Shown: positions 9,303 to 17,438 of the stretch, piece after piece
How the letters are laid out: each line of letters opens with the position of its first letter
Numbering within the stretch: the first letter of the stretch is position 1
DNA from: Chitinophagaceae bacterium 26-R-25
GTDB lineage: Bacteria; Bacteroidota; Bacteroidia; Chitinophagales; Chitinophagaceae
Assembly: GCA_029906195.1 (NCBI GenBank)
Contig: JARWSJ010000001.1
Location: 2,418,001 to 2,482,000 of the forward strand
DNA: 64,000 nt
Direction: 5' to 3'
Notes under the pieces: generated by a model
Databases searched by the model: none
Seen by the model: only the letters and a program-made list of their open reading frames with translations
Told to the model about the DNA's origin: nothing
Program-made: the position numbers and the translations under genes

Positions 9303-10428
9303 AATTATACAGTTTTTCTTTTTTCGCATCTTTTTCAAACAACGTATTTTTCATCTTGTAAAACTTCATGAAATCGTCTGCTGATACTTGTCCTTTATAA
9401 GGTGCGTAATAGTGCATGCGGCCACTTTCCTTTATCAGACCATGATTGCGCCATACAAGCACATACGCTATTTTATTGTCGCCAATTGCTTTTGTCAGTG
9501 TATTTGTCCACCATTGCGCGTAAGGCACGGCTTCATAACCAGTTTCTGCGAAGGCGAAAATTTTGTTCTTTTCCTTCGCCAGCGCTCCGAGGATTTGGAG
9601 GTTGCTATTTGCATGTTTTACAAAACTGTCGTCCTTTGAAGGATCTCCTGTTTGATAAGCGTCCATACTCAAAACATCTGCCACATCATCGCCCGGATAT
9701 CTTTCCAAAAATTCGTTTGCCGTAGTAAAATCTCCGCTCGTGTTATAGACATACAAAAGGTTATGAACGCCTTTTTCATTTTGCAGATAGTTGATGGTAA
9801 ATCGCCAGAGTTGCTTGAATTCATCGGGTGTGCAGGCTGTTCTTCCCCACCAGAACCAATTGCCCGTTAACTCATGATATGGACGGAACAATACGGGAAC
9901 CGCTTCGCCATTTTTCCCTTTTAAGCTAAGCAAAAATGCAGCCACTTTGTCGAGCCAGGTTTTGAACAACTCATTTTTTTCAGCACCCGGTAATATCGAT
10001 GCAACACTGCCCTGGTCCGTACTCCATGCCGTTTTCCCATTAAAAGGGTTATGCAGATGCCAGCTTATCGTAATCACGCCACCGCGATTATAAGCATCTT
10101 CGATAAAGCCTTTCATTTTGTCAAACGGCACACTGTCAAGGTCCACAAGTCTGTCAAATTCAATACCGCCAAGTTCCCAACCGTATATACCCGGATAGTC
10201 ATTGACCACATCTTTCACATCGCTTCTGCCCTTCTCATATTTCCAGCCCACACCATATGCAAGGTCATCCTGGTGACCAAACAGGTATCCTTTCTGAGCG
10301 GATCTCTTCAGATTTTTATAAAGATTCACCGTTTCTTTTGTGGCATTTTTGTCGCATGGCAAATCCTGTGCAAAGACCCGCCCTGCAAGGCTTAGCAGCA
10401 ATAAAATCAGAGTGTTAGTTTTTGGCAT
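9301..10428 (-). CDS. GH26 endo-beta-1,4-mannanase
   Basis: A 375-residue secreted mannanase that hydrolyses internal beta-1,4-mannosyl links. A signal peptide covers residues 1-20. The GH26 barrel shows GHQDDLAYGVGW, SWHLHNPF, the acid/base block RPYHELTGNWFWWG (Glu 186) and the nucleophile block FAETGYEA (Glu 295). Length matches B. fragilis ManA-like enzymes. Its start overlaps the end of the upstream GH5 gene by 14 nt (ATGCCAAAAACTAA), which points to translational coupling. It may be lipid-anchored, as Cys 25 follows the signal region, but a clear lipobox is not seen. Confidence 0.95.
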   Translation of the reverse strand: MPKTNTLILLLLSLAGRVFAQDLPCDKNATKETVNLYKNLKRSAQKGYLFGHQDDLAYGVGWKYEKGRSDVKDVVNDYPGIYGWELGGIEFDRLVDLDSVPFDKMKGFIEDAYNRGGVITISWHLHNPFNGKTAWSTDQGSVASILPGAEKNELFKTWLDKVAAFLLSLKGKNGEAVPVLFRPYHELTGNWFWWGRTACTPDEFKQLWRFTINYLQNEKGVHNLLYVYNTSGDFTTANEFLERYPGDDVADVLSMDAYQTGDPSKDDSFVKHANSNLQILGALAKEKNKIFAFAETGYEAVPYAQWWTNTLTKAIGDNKIAYVLVWRNHGLIKESGRMHYYAPYKGQVSADDFMKFYKMKNTLFEKDAKKEKLYN

Positions 10429-11719
10429 TCAGTCCGTTGATTTTTTGTGTGAATGAATTGATCAGCTGCCATGTTGTGGCATCAGAATCGAACACCGAAT
10501 TTAATCCTTGTTCTTCCATTGGCGGATCTCCAAGCACATCATCCCCTTTCTGCCAGAAAATATCTTTTCCCGAAGGCCTGCCCGCACCACCAAATGCCCA
10601 GAAGTTGCAACCGGCAATAACACCTTTATTTTGCTCACTGTTCCATAATGCTTTTAATACAACATTGTAATATTGATCACGCATGGTTGTTGACGCTGAA
10701 AGTGAGTAAGAATGATGATCACGCGGTAAGCCGAACTCTTCTACCACCATCGCTTTATTAACTTCTTTTGCTGCTTGCGCATGCACATCGATGTATGTTT
10801 GTGTTTGCTTAACTACATTATCTATGGACGCCGCAATGGACGTGTCTTTGAACCAGCCCCAATTCTTCGGCCAGATGTGAATGGTGGCGTAATCAATATT
10901 TTTATCGGAGTGAATGGCTTTAAAAACATCCACATTCTCGGTGCCCATATAACCTTCGGCGCCTGTTGTCACCAAATGATTTTTATCCAATGACTTAATG
11001 TATGCCGCAGCATTGCTCACCCATTTCTCGTAAGATGGGATTGCACTTTCACGCATGGGTCGTGGTTCGTTTGCCAGCTCCCACGCCATGATCGCCGCGT
11101 CGTCTTTATACTTTTTCTTTGTAACAGTATTGGTTCTGTTCACTACAAACTCCACTTGCTTTTTGTAGGCATTCATGCAGGCATCGCAAGTATAAAATTT
11201 GCCGATGTTGTCGCGAAGCTCATCCCAATTGAGTTTGCGGTGAAAAATACTGTCGGGAATTTGCCCGTTCCAATTGAGGTATTGAAGAAAGCCGCCGCTC
11301 CATTCCCAGTTGTTGCTCAGAAAAATGACGGCTTTCATGTTTCGTTTTCCCATTTCAGTCAACAGGAAATCCAATCCTTTCAATATATCCTTATTAAAAA
11401 CACCCTGTGGCTTTTGTAATGCTGGAGCTACACGGTTTACGCCATTTACAAATCCCTCACCTTCTACACCTGCGAGCAACCGTAAGTTGGTAACACCATT
11501 TTTTACAAGGAAATCAAGTTCCCTGATTACTCTGTCCTTTCCATGTTTATCATTTGCCAACAAGCTTCCATACCAGTAGTTCGTACCCACAAAATAGTAA
11601 GGTTGATTATCTACGGAGAAACTTCCGTCTTTGGCTCTTACAAATGAGTTGGTTTGTGCAAAAACAAAATTGGCAGCCAGTAATAAAGCGGTTATTAAAA
11701 GGGCTAAGCGTTTATGCAT
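10415..11719 (-). CDS. GH5 endo-beta-1,4-mannanase (GH5_7-like)
   Basis: A 434-residue secreted glycosidase starting at the ATG at 11719. This gives a clean signal peptide ending in NFVFAQ, whereas the longer reading starts at TTG. GH5 clan-A residues are visible: FVGTNYWYG, NLRLLAG, MAWELANEPRP (acid/base Glu) and VVEEFGLPRD (nucleophile Glu). The WELANEPR form and the FVGTNYWY start are typical of subfamily 7 mannanases. It is the first gene of the minus-strand mannan operon and overlaps GH26. Two mannanase families together suggest different chain-length or side-chain preferences. Confidence 0.92.
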   Translation of the reverse strand: MHKRLALLITALLLAANFVFAQTNSFVRAKDGSFSVDNQPYYFVGTNYWYGSLLANDKHGKDRVIRELDFLVKNGVTNLRLLAGVEGEGFVNGVNRVAPALQKPQGVFNKDILKGLDFLLTEMGKRNMKAVIFLSNNWEWSGGFLQYLNWNGQIPDSIFHRKLNWDELRDNIGKFYTCDACMNAYKKQVEFVVNRTNTVTKKKYKDDAAIMAWELANEPRPMRESAIPSYEKWVSNAAAYIKSLDKNHLVTTGAEGYMGTENVDVFKAIHSDKNIDYATIHIWPKNWGWFKDTSIAASIDNVVKQTQTYIDVHAQAAKEVNKAMVVEEFGLPRDHHSYSLSASTTMRDQYYNVVLKALWNSEQNKGVIAGCNFWAFGGAGRPSGKDIFWQKGDDVLGDPPMEEQGLNSVFDSDATTWQLINSFTQKINGLNAKN

Positions 11720-11746
11720 GTCTGTATGTTGGCGTTTTACGTACAA

Positions 11747-12047
11747 TCGTTTTGGTTATAAGACAACACAAATCTATTCCGATTTACATTATCCTATACA
11801 TACTTTTTTATCCAATAGAGATACTAATTTAAATGGATTAAAGAAAAAAAATAGCACTTCGAACGAAAAAATGCTAAAGGAAGGAGTATAAAAACCAACA
11901 GGAATCAACATAACAGGCTATTTCACGATTATTTATGTAGCTAACTGTAAACGAAGTCCTCATTTACCCGTTAGTTTAAAAAATATTTAGAAACTGATAC
12001 TTTATTAATCAATTATTGTACTTTCATGGCTCTAAGTAACGATTGTC
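11747..12047. promoter_or_regulatory. Divergent promoter region of the mannan locus
   Basis: A gene-free 300-bp AT-rich stretch between the divergent GH5 and AraC genes. It contains a minus-strand -7 element TAGATTTG at 11769-11776, about 50 nt before the GH5 ATG. On the plus strand TACTTTCA at 12019-12026 lies 22 nt after a CTG at 11994. I see no convincing long palindrome for the AraC protein, which usually binds direct half-sites. Confidence 0.55.
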
Positions 12048-12932
12048 ATGCAAACCAAGATACTCCGGGAGATCACGCCTCTTACTCAAAGCGACTGCTT
12101 CACTATTTTTTCAAGGGTGAAATCAAAGTTTGACTTTCCTCTTCACAACCACGAAGAATTCGAACTCAACTTTATACAAAATGCGAAGGGAGCCAAGAGA
12201 GTAATCGGTGATCACATTGAGGAAATTGATGACCTGGAATTGGTGCTTGTTGGCCCAAACCTGCAGCACGGCTGGTTTACCCACAAATGCACACATCCGG
12301 AAATTAAAGAAGTCACCATTCAATTTCACCGTGACCTGTTTGATGAAAAGTTTTTACATCGCAACCAGATGGCTTTCATCCGCAACATGTTTGAGCGCTC
12401 GCTTCGTGGCATTCAGTTTTCAAAGGAAACCATACAGGCAATTATGCCACGCATTGTGGCACTGCCACAAAAACAAAGTTTTGATTCTGTATTGGAACTC
12501 ATGTCCATCCTGCATGATCTTTCTATTTCACGTAACATGCGCCTGCTTTCCGACGCTTCTTTCAACACAACAGAAACACTCTCCTACAATAGCCGGCGCA
12601 TCGAAAAAACAATGGCTTACCTGAATAAGAATTTTGATAAAAACATTTCTCTTGTAGAAGCAGCAAAGATGGCGGCCATGACGGAAGTTGCCTTCAGCCG
12701 TTTTTTCAAATTGCGCACGGGCAAAACGTTTATTGACACATTGAATGAAATAAGGCTTGGCCATGCATCCCGCATGCTGATCGATACCACTCAAAGCATT
12801 ACTGAAATAGCCTACAAATGCGGCTTCAACAATATGTCCAACTTTAACCGAATTTTTAAAAAGAAAAAAGACTGCACTCCGAAAGAGTTTAGAGATGCGT
12901 ATACGAGTACGGGCGTGAGAACTTTTATTTAA
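12048..12932 (+). CDS. AraC-family transcriptional regulator of the mannan locus
   Basis: A 294-residue DNA-binding protein. An N-terminal cupin-like sensor (about 1-140, with FDFPLHNHEEFELNFIQNAKG and HGWF) precedes the double helix-turn-helix (about 190-290: KNISLVEAAKMAAMTEVAFSR, ITEIAYKCGFNNMSNFNRIF). Its HNH-rich cupin start resembles sugar-responsive AraC/XylS regulators. It is transcribed divergently from the mannan operon, so activation in response to a mannan oligosaccharide is a reasonable inference. Its last codons TTT-ATT-TAA run into a TAATTGAAAATTG word repeat. Confidence 0.88.
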   Translation: MQTKILREITPLTQSDCFTIFSRVKSKFDFPLHNHEEFELNFIQNAKGAKRVIGDHIEEIDDLELVLVGPNLQHGWFTHKCTHPEIKEVTIQFHRDLFDEKFLHRNQMAFIRNMFERSLRGIQFSKETIQAIMPRIVALPQKQSFDSVLELMSILHDLSISRNMRLLSDASFNTTETLSYNSRRIEKTMAYLNKNFDKNISLVEAAKMAAMTEVAFSRFFKLRTGKTFIDTLNEIRLGHASRMLIDTTQSITEIAYKCGFNNMSNFNRIFKKKKDCTPKEFRDAYTSTGVRTFI

Positions 12933-13193
12933 TTGAAAATTGAAAGTTGAAAATGGGTAGCCAGTAGCCGGTAGCCGGTCGTCGAATGTAGCATTCTCCC
13001 TTGAAACGCATGCGACTTGATTTTTGAAAAGGATGACCAAATTGCAACGCCGGCTACTGGTTGCTGGCTACCGGCTGCAACTCATAACACTAAACTCACA
13101 CCTCCCCACTTCCACTAACCAAACTAAAAAACTATTTTTATACATCCCGCACCCAAAATCATTTTCAACTTTCAACTTTCAATTTTCAATTAA
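12930..13193. repeat. Nested paired word repeats between araC-type gene and CE2 gene
   Basis: The outer pair is TAATTGAAAATTGAAAG (from 12930) and CTTTCAATTTTCAATTA ending at the next start codon (13164-13193). The inner pair is GTAGCCAGTAGCCGGTAGCC (12959-12980) facing CCGGCTACTGG...GGCTACCGGC (13042-13078). One element sits inside the other. Confidence 0.85.
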
Positions 13194-14254
13194 TGAAACA
13201 CCTTCTTGCAATTTTGTTTGCCCTGTCTCTCTCGTGCCCGTTGATGGCGCAGGAGAAGACCAGTTATTTTCCTGCATTAGATAGCAACATTCAGTATTTC
13301 GGAAGGACGGTTCTTTCGGAAACAAAGGATGTGCGATGCTGGGCAGCCGGTGTTTCTATGCAGGCAAGGTTTACAGGCAATACAATCAAATTAATGATCA
13401 CTGACCAGGTGCAGTATGGCCAGAACCACAATTTTGTGGAAGTGGTGCTGGATAACCAACCCGCAAAAAGAATAAGATTGAAGACGGAAATCGATACGCT
13501 TTCGTTTACATTGCCCAAGGCAAAAGAACACTCGATAACCGTGTATAAAGACACAGAGGCGGGCATTGGTTATTTGGATTTCTGTGGCATACAATGCACT
13601 TCTCTTTTACCACTCAATAAAGTACCGACACGCAAAATCGAGTTTATCGGCAATTCCATTACATGCGGCGCCGGTAGTGATTTATCGACCGCTCCTTGCG
13701 GGCAGGGTGCATGGTACGATCAAAACAATGCCTACTTAAGTTATGGTTCTCTCACGGCAAGAAAGTTAAATGCGCAATTTCAATTGAGCTCCGTTTCAGG
13801 CATCGGACTCCTGCATAGTTGCTGTAACATGAAAATAACAATGCCGCAGGTTTACAACAAGGTGAATATGCGCGATGATTCATTGACATGGAACTTCGAA
13901 AATTATCAACCGGATGTAGTGACGGTATCGCTTGGACAAAATGATGGCATCCAGGATTCACTTACGTTTTGCACTGCTTATATTATTTTCCTCGGCCAGC
14001 TTCGGAACTATTATCCCAATGCGGAATTTGTTTGCCTCAACAGTCCTATGGCAGACGCAGCCCTTGACAAAGCATTAAAAAGCTACATCAATTTTATAGT
14101 TAACTTCCAGCACAAACGCGGCGACACCAAAGTGCATTCGTTCTTTTTCTCCAAGCAATTCCACAACGGTTGCGGCGGTCATCCGGATTTAAAAGAACAT
14201 GAACAGATTGCTGCGGAGCTGACGGAGTTCTTAAAAGGGGTAATGAAGTGGTAG
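13193..14254 (+). CDS. CE2-type acetyl esterase
   Basis: A 353-residue secreted esterase. After a signal peptide ending near MAQEK comes a jelly-roll domain (about 30-140), then an SGNH domain with FIGNSITCGAGS (Ser nucleophile), a GQND block and a late HPDLKEH with the catalytic His. This domain order is the hallmark of carbohydrate esterase family 2, whose members de-acetylate xylan, glucomannan or glucose O-6 positions. It follows the AraC gene on the same strand and completes three distinct esterase families around the mannan genes. The start ATG directly abuts the inverted arm of the upstream repeat. Confidence 0.88.
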   Translation: MKHLLAILFALSLSCPLMAQEKTSYFPALDSNIQYFGRTVLSETKDVRCWAAGVSMQARFTGNTIKLMITDQVQYGQNHNFVEVVLDNQPAKRIRLKTEIDTLSFTLPKAKEHSITVYKDTEAGIGYLDFCGIQCTSLLPLNKVPTRKIEFIGNSITCGAGSDLSTAPCGQGAWYDQNNAYLSYGSLTARKLNAQFQLSSVSGIGLLHSCCNMKITMPQVYNKVNMRDDSLTWNFENYQPDVVTVSLGQNDGIQDSLTFCTAYIIFLGQLRNYYPNAEFVCLNSPMADAALDKALKSYINFIVNFQHKRGDTKVHSFFFSKQFHNGCGGHPDLKEHEQIAAELTEFLKGVMKW

Positions 14255-14271
14255 AGACTATGAATTCAAAA

Positions 14272-14500
14272 TTCAAAAGTAAAAAGTAAAAATTGTCCGC
14301 CGCTTGGAGATTTCTTCCTACCCACAGCAGAATGGTGTTTAAGAGGTTTTGACTTTTGACTTTTGACTTTTGACTTTTGACTTTTGACTTTTGACTTTTG
14401 ACTTTTGACTTTTTACTTTTTACTTTTTACTTTTTACTTTTTACTTTTGACTTTTGACTTTTGACTTTTGACTTTTTACTTTTTACTTTTTACTTTTTAC
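14272..14500 (+). repeat. 22-unit heptamer tract upstream of pdxJ
   Basis: From 14347 to 14500 the sequence is 22 uninterrupted 7-bp units in four blocks: TTTTGAC x9, TTTTTAC x5, TTTTGAC x4, TTTTTAC x4. A short inverted counterpart (AAAAGTAAAAAGTAAAAA) lies at 14273-14291. The tract ends 20 nt before the pdxJ start and occupies the place where a -33 element should be. The units themselves look like -33 (TTTTG) and -7 (TACTTTT) pieces. Confidence 0.95.
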
Positions 14501-14520
14501 TTTCCTCTTACCTTCGCACC

Positions 14521-15237
14521 ATGACTAAGCTTTCAGTAAACATCAACAAATTTGCGACGCTGCGCAATAGTCGCGGCGGTAATAATCCAGACGTTCTTAA
14601 AGCGGCTATTGATGCCCAGTTATTTGGTGCCGACGGTGTAACGGTGCACCCTCGTCCAGACGAGCGCCACATTCGTTATAGCGATGTGCGGGAGATTAAA
14701 AAAATCATTACTACAGAATTCAATATCGAAGGAAATTCACAGGAACAAAAATTTGTGGATCTTGTGCTTGAGGTAAAGCCGGACCAGGTAACACTTGTGC
14801 CGGATGCTTTGGGGCAAATTACTTCCAATCATGGTTGGGATACTATTGCCCACAGAGAGTACCTGGTCGAAATTATCGGTGTATTTAAAAAAGCAGGCAT
14901 TCGCACTTCCATATTCGTTGATCCGATCATTGAAATGGTGGAAGGTGCTGCAGAAACGGGCACCGACAGAATTGAACTATATACAGAAGGTTACGCAACT
15001 GCATTTCTTTCAAACAAGGAAGCGGCCATTGCTCCGTATGCTGCTGCCGCAAAAAGGGCTAACGACCTTGGCCTTGGCATCAATGCCGGCCACGATCTTG
15101 ACCTGCACAATCTGAAATATTTCGCGCAACATACTCCGGGTCTTTTAGAAGTTTCCATTGGCCACGCACTTGTTTGCGACGCCATTTATCTTGGGTATGA
15201 AAATACAGTGCAGATGTACAAGCGCCAGCTAAGCTAA
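14521..15237 (+). CDS. pdxJ: Pyridoxine 5'-phosphate synthase
   Basis: A 238-residue TIM-barrel enzyme that condenses 3-amino-2-oxopropyl phosphate with deoxyxylulose 5-phosphate to pyridoxine phosphate. It starts LSVNINKFATLRNSRGGNNPD, followed by DGVTVHPRPDERHIRYSDV and GINAGHDLDLHNL, all standard PdxJ landmarks. I start it at the ATG at 14521; a longer frame runs back into the heptamer tract and is not real. TACCTTCG at 14509-14516 is a near-consensus -7 element almost touching the ATG, so the message may have a very short leader. Confidence 0.95.
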   Translation: MTKLSVNINKFATLRNSRGGNNPDVLKAAIDAQLFGADGVTVHPRPDERHIRYSDVREIKKIITTEFNIEGNSQEQKFVDLVLEVKPDQVTLVPDALGQITSNHGWDTIAHREYLVEIIGVFKKAGIRTSIFVDPIIEMVEGAAETGTDRIELYTEGYATAFLSNKEAAIAPYAAAAKRANDLGLGINAGHDLDLHNLKYFAQHTPGLLEVSIGHALVCDAIYLGYENTVQMYKRQLS

Positions 15238-15242
15238 GACAA

Positions 15243-15382
15243 GAACGCAGATTTTCATGATTGTCATGATTTACCAAGATATTTTGATTGAGATTTGATA
15301 TTTGAAGTTTACCCAAGGATACCAATCTCAACTATCAAATTCAAATCATAAAAAATCATGACAATCATGAAAATCTGCGTTC
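15243..15382. repeat. 30-bp perfect inverted repeat between convergent pdxJ and ogt
   Basis: Arms 15243-15272 and 15353-15382 are exact inverted copies over 30 bp, beginning GAACGCAGATTTTCATGATT. They are separated by 80 nt. The same word recurs near 40520, 41700, 42700 and 53515. It could act as a two-way transcription barrier for the convergent genes, although no long T run follows. Confidence 0.9.
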
Positions 15383-15394
15383 CCCTTTTTCAAA

Positions 15395-15901
15395 TTAGAA
15401 CAACGTGAGGACTCCATGTGCAACTTTATTCTCGTGCGCCAAAAGCCATTTCTTCCTCCACAGGCCGCCGGCGTAGCCAACGAGGTCGCTGTTGGCGCCT
15501 ATTACACGGTGACAGGGAACAATGATGGCTATTTTGTTTTTGCCGTTTGTAGAAGCCGCGGCGCGGATCACTTTGGGGTCGCCGAGACGTTTTGAGAGGT
15601 CCTTATAGCTAATAGTTTTACCGAACGGAATGCCTATTAATTCGCTCCACACACGCTGCTGAAATTCTGTGCCATTTTGGGCAACAGGGATTTCAAACTG
15701 CCTGCGAAAGCCCTGAAAATACTCGATAAACTGCTCTACACATAGCTGCAACACATTGTTCAGCATTTCTTTGCTGTCTCCCATTTCGGGATACGGTTGC
15801 CCTTCCTCCAAAAATGTCACTTCCGATATATAAGTATCAGTGGCGCAAATTTTCAATACACCCAGAGGCGATGAGTAGAAGGTGTGGTAGTGCTGTTGCA
15901 T
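15395..15901 (-). CDS. ogt: Methylated-DNA--protein-cysteine methyltransferase
   Basis: A 168-residue suicide DNA-repair protein that transfers the alkyl group from O6-methylguanine to its own cysteine. The catalytic motif IVPCHRVIG is intact, and WSELIGIPFGKTISYKDLSKRLGDPKVIRAAASTNGKN forms the helix-turn-helix DNA-binding part before it. The length is that of a plain Ogt/AGT without an Ada regulatory domain. It is convergent with pdxJ. A TAATTGAAAATTG repeat separates it from the downstream-lying csaA-like gene. Confidence 0.93.
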   Translation of the reverse strand: MQQHYHTFYSSPLGVLKICATDTYISEVTFLEEGQPYPEMGDSKEMLNNVLQLCVEQFIEYFQGFRRQFEIPVAQNGTEFQQRVWSELIGIPFGKTISYKDLSKRLGDPKVIRAAASTNGKNKIAIIVPCHRVIGANSDLVGYAGGLWRKKWLLAHENKVAHGVLTLF

Positions 15902-15915
15902 ATAGCAATTTACCG

Positions 15916-16062
15916 TTAATTAATTGAAAATTGAAAATTGAAAATGCTGGGACTGCATCTTTCAAGCCGAATCATTAGCTCTCCGATACTCAGAGAATAA
16001 ACTTAGAAAAGGGAAAGCCGCACAGAAAGAATTTTCAATTTTCAACTTTCAATTTTCAATTA
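15916..16062. repeat. Paired inverted word repeat (AATTGAAA family)
   Basis: AATTGAAAATTGAAAATTG (15920-15942) faces TTTTCAATTTTCAACTTTC (16030-16062). The latter contains the TAA stop of the csaA-like gene. A conserved GCCGCACAGAAAGAATTTTC box (16017-16036) lies at the inner edge of the right arm. Confidence 0.85.
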
Positions 16063-16389
16063 CCCGACTTTACCGCCATTCTGCACTTGCATTCCCGGCT
16101 GCAATAAAACAACGTCCCCGCTGCTGTCATACACACCCATTACGAGGCATTCGCTGATGAAGTTGGCTATTTGTTTGGGAGGAAAATTAACGACCGCCAT
16201 TACCTGTTTCCCGATCAAGTCTTCGGGTTGGTAATGGGCTGTTATCTGGGCAGAAGATTGTTTGATGCCCAGTTCTCCGAAATCTACTTTCAGTTTATAT
16301 GCAGGACGCTTGGCTTTGGGAAAAACTTCCGCTTCTATGATCGTGCCAATGCGCATGTCAATCTTTTCAAAATCGTCCCAGGTGATCAT
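16060..16389 (-). CDS. CsaA-like tRNA-binding domain protein
   Basis: A 109-residue single OB-fold tRNA_bind protein. Features are WDDFEKIDMRIGTIIEAEVFPKAK, SSAQITAHYQPEDLIGKQVMAVVNFPPKQI and a C-terminal SDVVLLQPG-like segment (here GDVVLLQPGMQVQNGGKVG). The family includes Bacillus CsaA (a proposed export chaperone) and the C-terminal domain of methionyl-tRNA synthetase. A tRNA-related role is better supported than chaperone activity. It is full length. The gene upstream is a methyltransferase on the same strand, separated by another word repeat. Confidence 0.88.
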   Translation of the reverse strand: MITWDDFEKIDMRIGTIIEAEVFPKAKRPAYKLKVDFGELGIKQSSAQITAHYQPEDLIGKQVMAVVNFPPKQIANFISECLVMGVYDSSGDVVLLQPGMQVQNGGKVG

Positions 16390-16418
16390 GGTGCAGTTTT
16401 TGGTTGTTAGTTGTTGGT

Positions 16419-16543
16419 GGCCAGCAGCCTGTTACCGGTGGCCGGTGTTTTTGTGCATCATTCTTTTAAAAATACAGACTGTTTGCGTATGTAAACGCTT
16501 TCGCCACTGGCTACCGGCTACCGGCAACAGGCTACCGGCTACC
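16419..16543. repeat. Paired inverted word repeat (GGCTACCGG family)
   Basis: GGCCAGCAGCCTGTTACCGGTGGCCGG (16419-16445) faces CTACCGGCTACCGGCAACAGGCTACCGG (16511-16540). The second arm encodes the last residues and TAG stop of the methyltransferase. Related words lie at 12959-13078 and 49162-49300. Confidence 0.8.
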
Positions 16544-17431
16544 AGAAATAACGTACACCAAAGAACTACACTTCTCTTTGTTCATCGATGTTTTAGTGTT
16601 TGACAACAAGCCGTTGATGAAAGCCATAGGCAGATTGCCTTTGCCATTTTTATATTGTTCGCTCAGCATGCTGATATAGAAACTATCGAACCACATTGCG
16701 TGCTCGCTTTCTACCTTCATGCCGTGCTGGGAAACAAGCTTTTTAATGGATGCCGGTGAAAAATGGTACAAATGTCTGGGCACATCGTATGCGGCCCAAT
16801 ATTCTTTGTACACGGAAGCATCGTAAGAAGTATAATTAGGCACGGCAATGATGAGCTTACCATTCTTTTTTAAAAGTTTGTGCAGTTGCTCAATATACGG
16901 ATGTAATTCATGCACATGTTCCAGAACATGCCACATGGTAATGACATCAAAATTACCCGATGGCAATTGAAATAACTGGTCAGCGCTTCGAAGGTCCAGG
17001 TTATATAATTCTTTGGCTTTTGCCCTGGCAACATCATCCGGCTCAAGTCCTACCACATCCCATTGATTGGTATTCATGAAACTTAAAAATGCTCCTGTTC
17101 CGGCGCCGAGATCAAGCAACTTACCCGTTTTCAGGCCGGTAACTTTTTGCACCAACGTATGCTTGGCCTTCAAAGTACGCTGGCGCACTTTGTGGTAAAG
17201 GCTGTTAACCAATCCCTCTTTTGTATCTGAATGTGAAATATAATTTTCGGATTTGTAGTAGGCTCCTACCGATGGGCCATCCGGAATATCCTGCGTGAAT
17301 CGCAGTGTGCAATCCCCACATTCCCAAATAGCAAATTTTTCGTGTGAAACCGTAAAATCTTCTGCCTTTAAAACTTCTTTTATGTTCGACGAACCGCAGC
17401 AAGGGCAGGCGGTGTAAGTGATCAATGCCAT
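16532..17431 (-). CDS. Class I SAM-dependent methyltransferase (SAM-MT fused to zinc-ribbon-like N-terminus)
   Basis: A 299-residue protein. It begins with TACPCCGS and a later WECGDCTLRF, a CxxC...CxxC zinc-ribbon-like start typical of methyltransferases acting on glycans or lipids. The SAM motif is GKLLDLGAGTGAFLSFM, with ITMWHVLEHVHELHP and GKLIIAVPNY further on. The substrate is unknown. The last residues (ISGSR) are encoded by an intergenic word repeat (GGTAGCCGGTAGCC), which also provides the stop. The natural C-terminus may once have been longer or shorter. Confidence 0.85.
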   Translation of the reverse strand: MALITYTACPCCGSSNIKEVLKAEDFTVSHEKFAIWECGDCTLRFTQDIPDGPSVGAYYKSENYISHSDTKEGLVNSLYHKVRQRTLKAKHTLVQKVTGLKTGKLLDLGAGTGAFLSFMNTNQWDVVGLEPDDVARAKAKELYNLDLRSADQLFQLPSGNFDVITMWHVLEHVHELHPYIEQLHKLLKKNGKLIIAVPNYTSYDASVYKEYWAAYDVPRHLYHFSPASIKKLVSQHGMKVESEHAMWFDSFYISMLSEQYKNGKGNLPMAFINGLLSNTKTSMNKEKCSSLVYVISGSR

Positions 17432-17438
17432 AGAGGCA

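Noticed and set aside
14347-14500. Tandem heptamers as a CRISPR-like array
   Set aside because: Units are 7 bp with no unique spacers and no cas genes are present.
14461-14520. N-terminal extension of PdxJ
   Set aside because: It translates the heptamer tract from a TTG codon; the family start is at 14521.
16060-16389. Methionyl-tRNA synthetase fragment
   Set aside because: It is a complete stand-alone tRNA-binding OB domain with its own start and stop.
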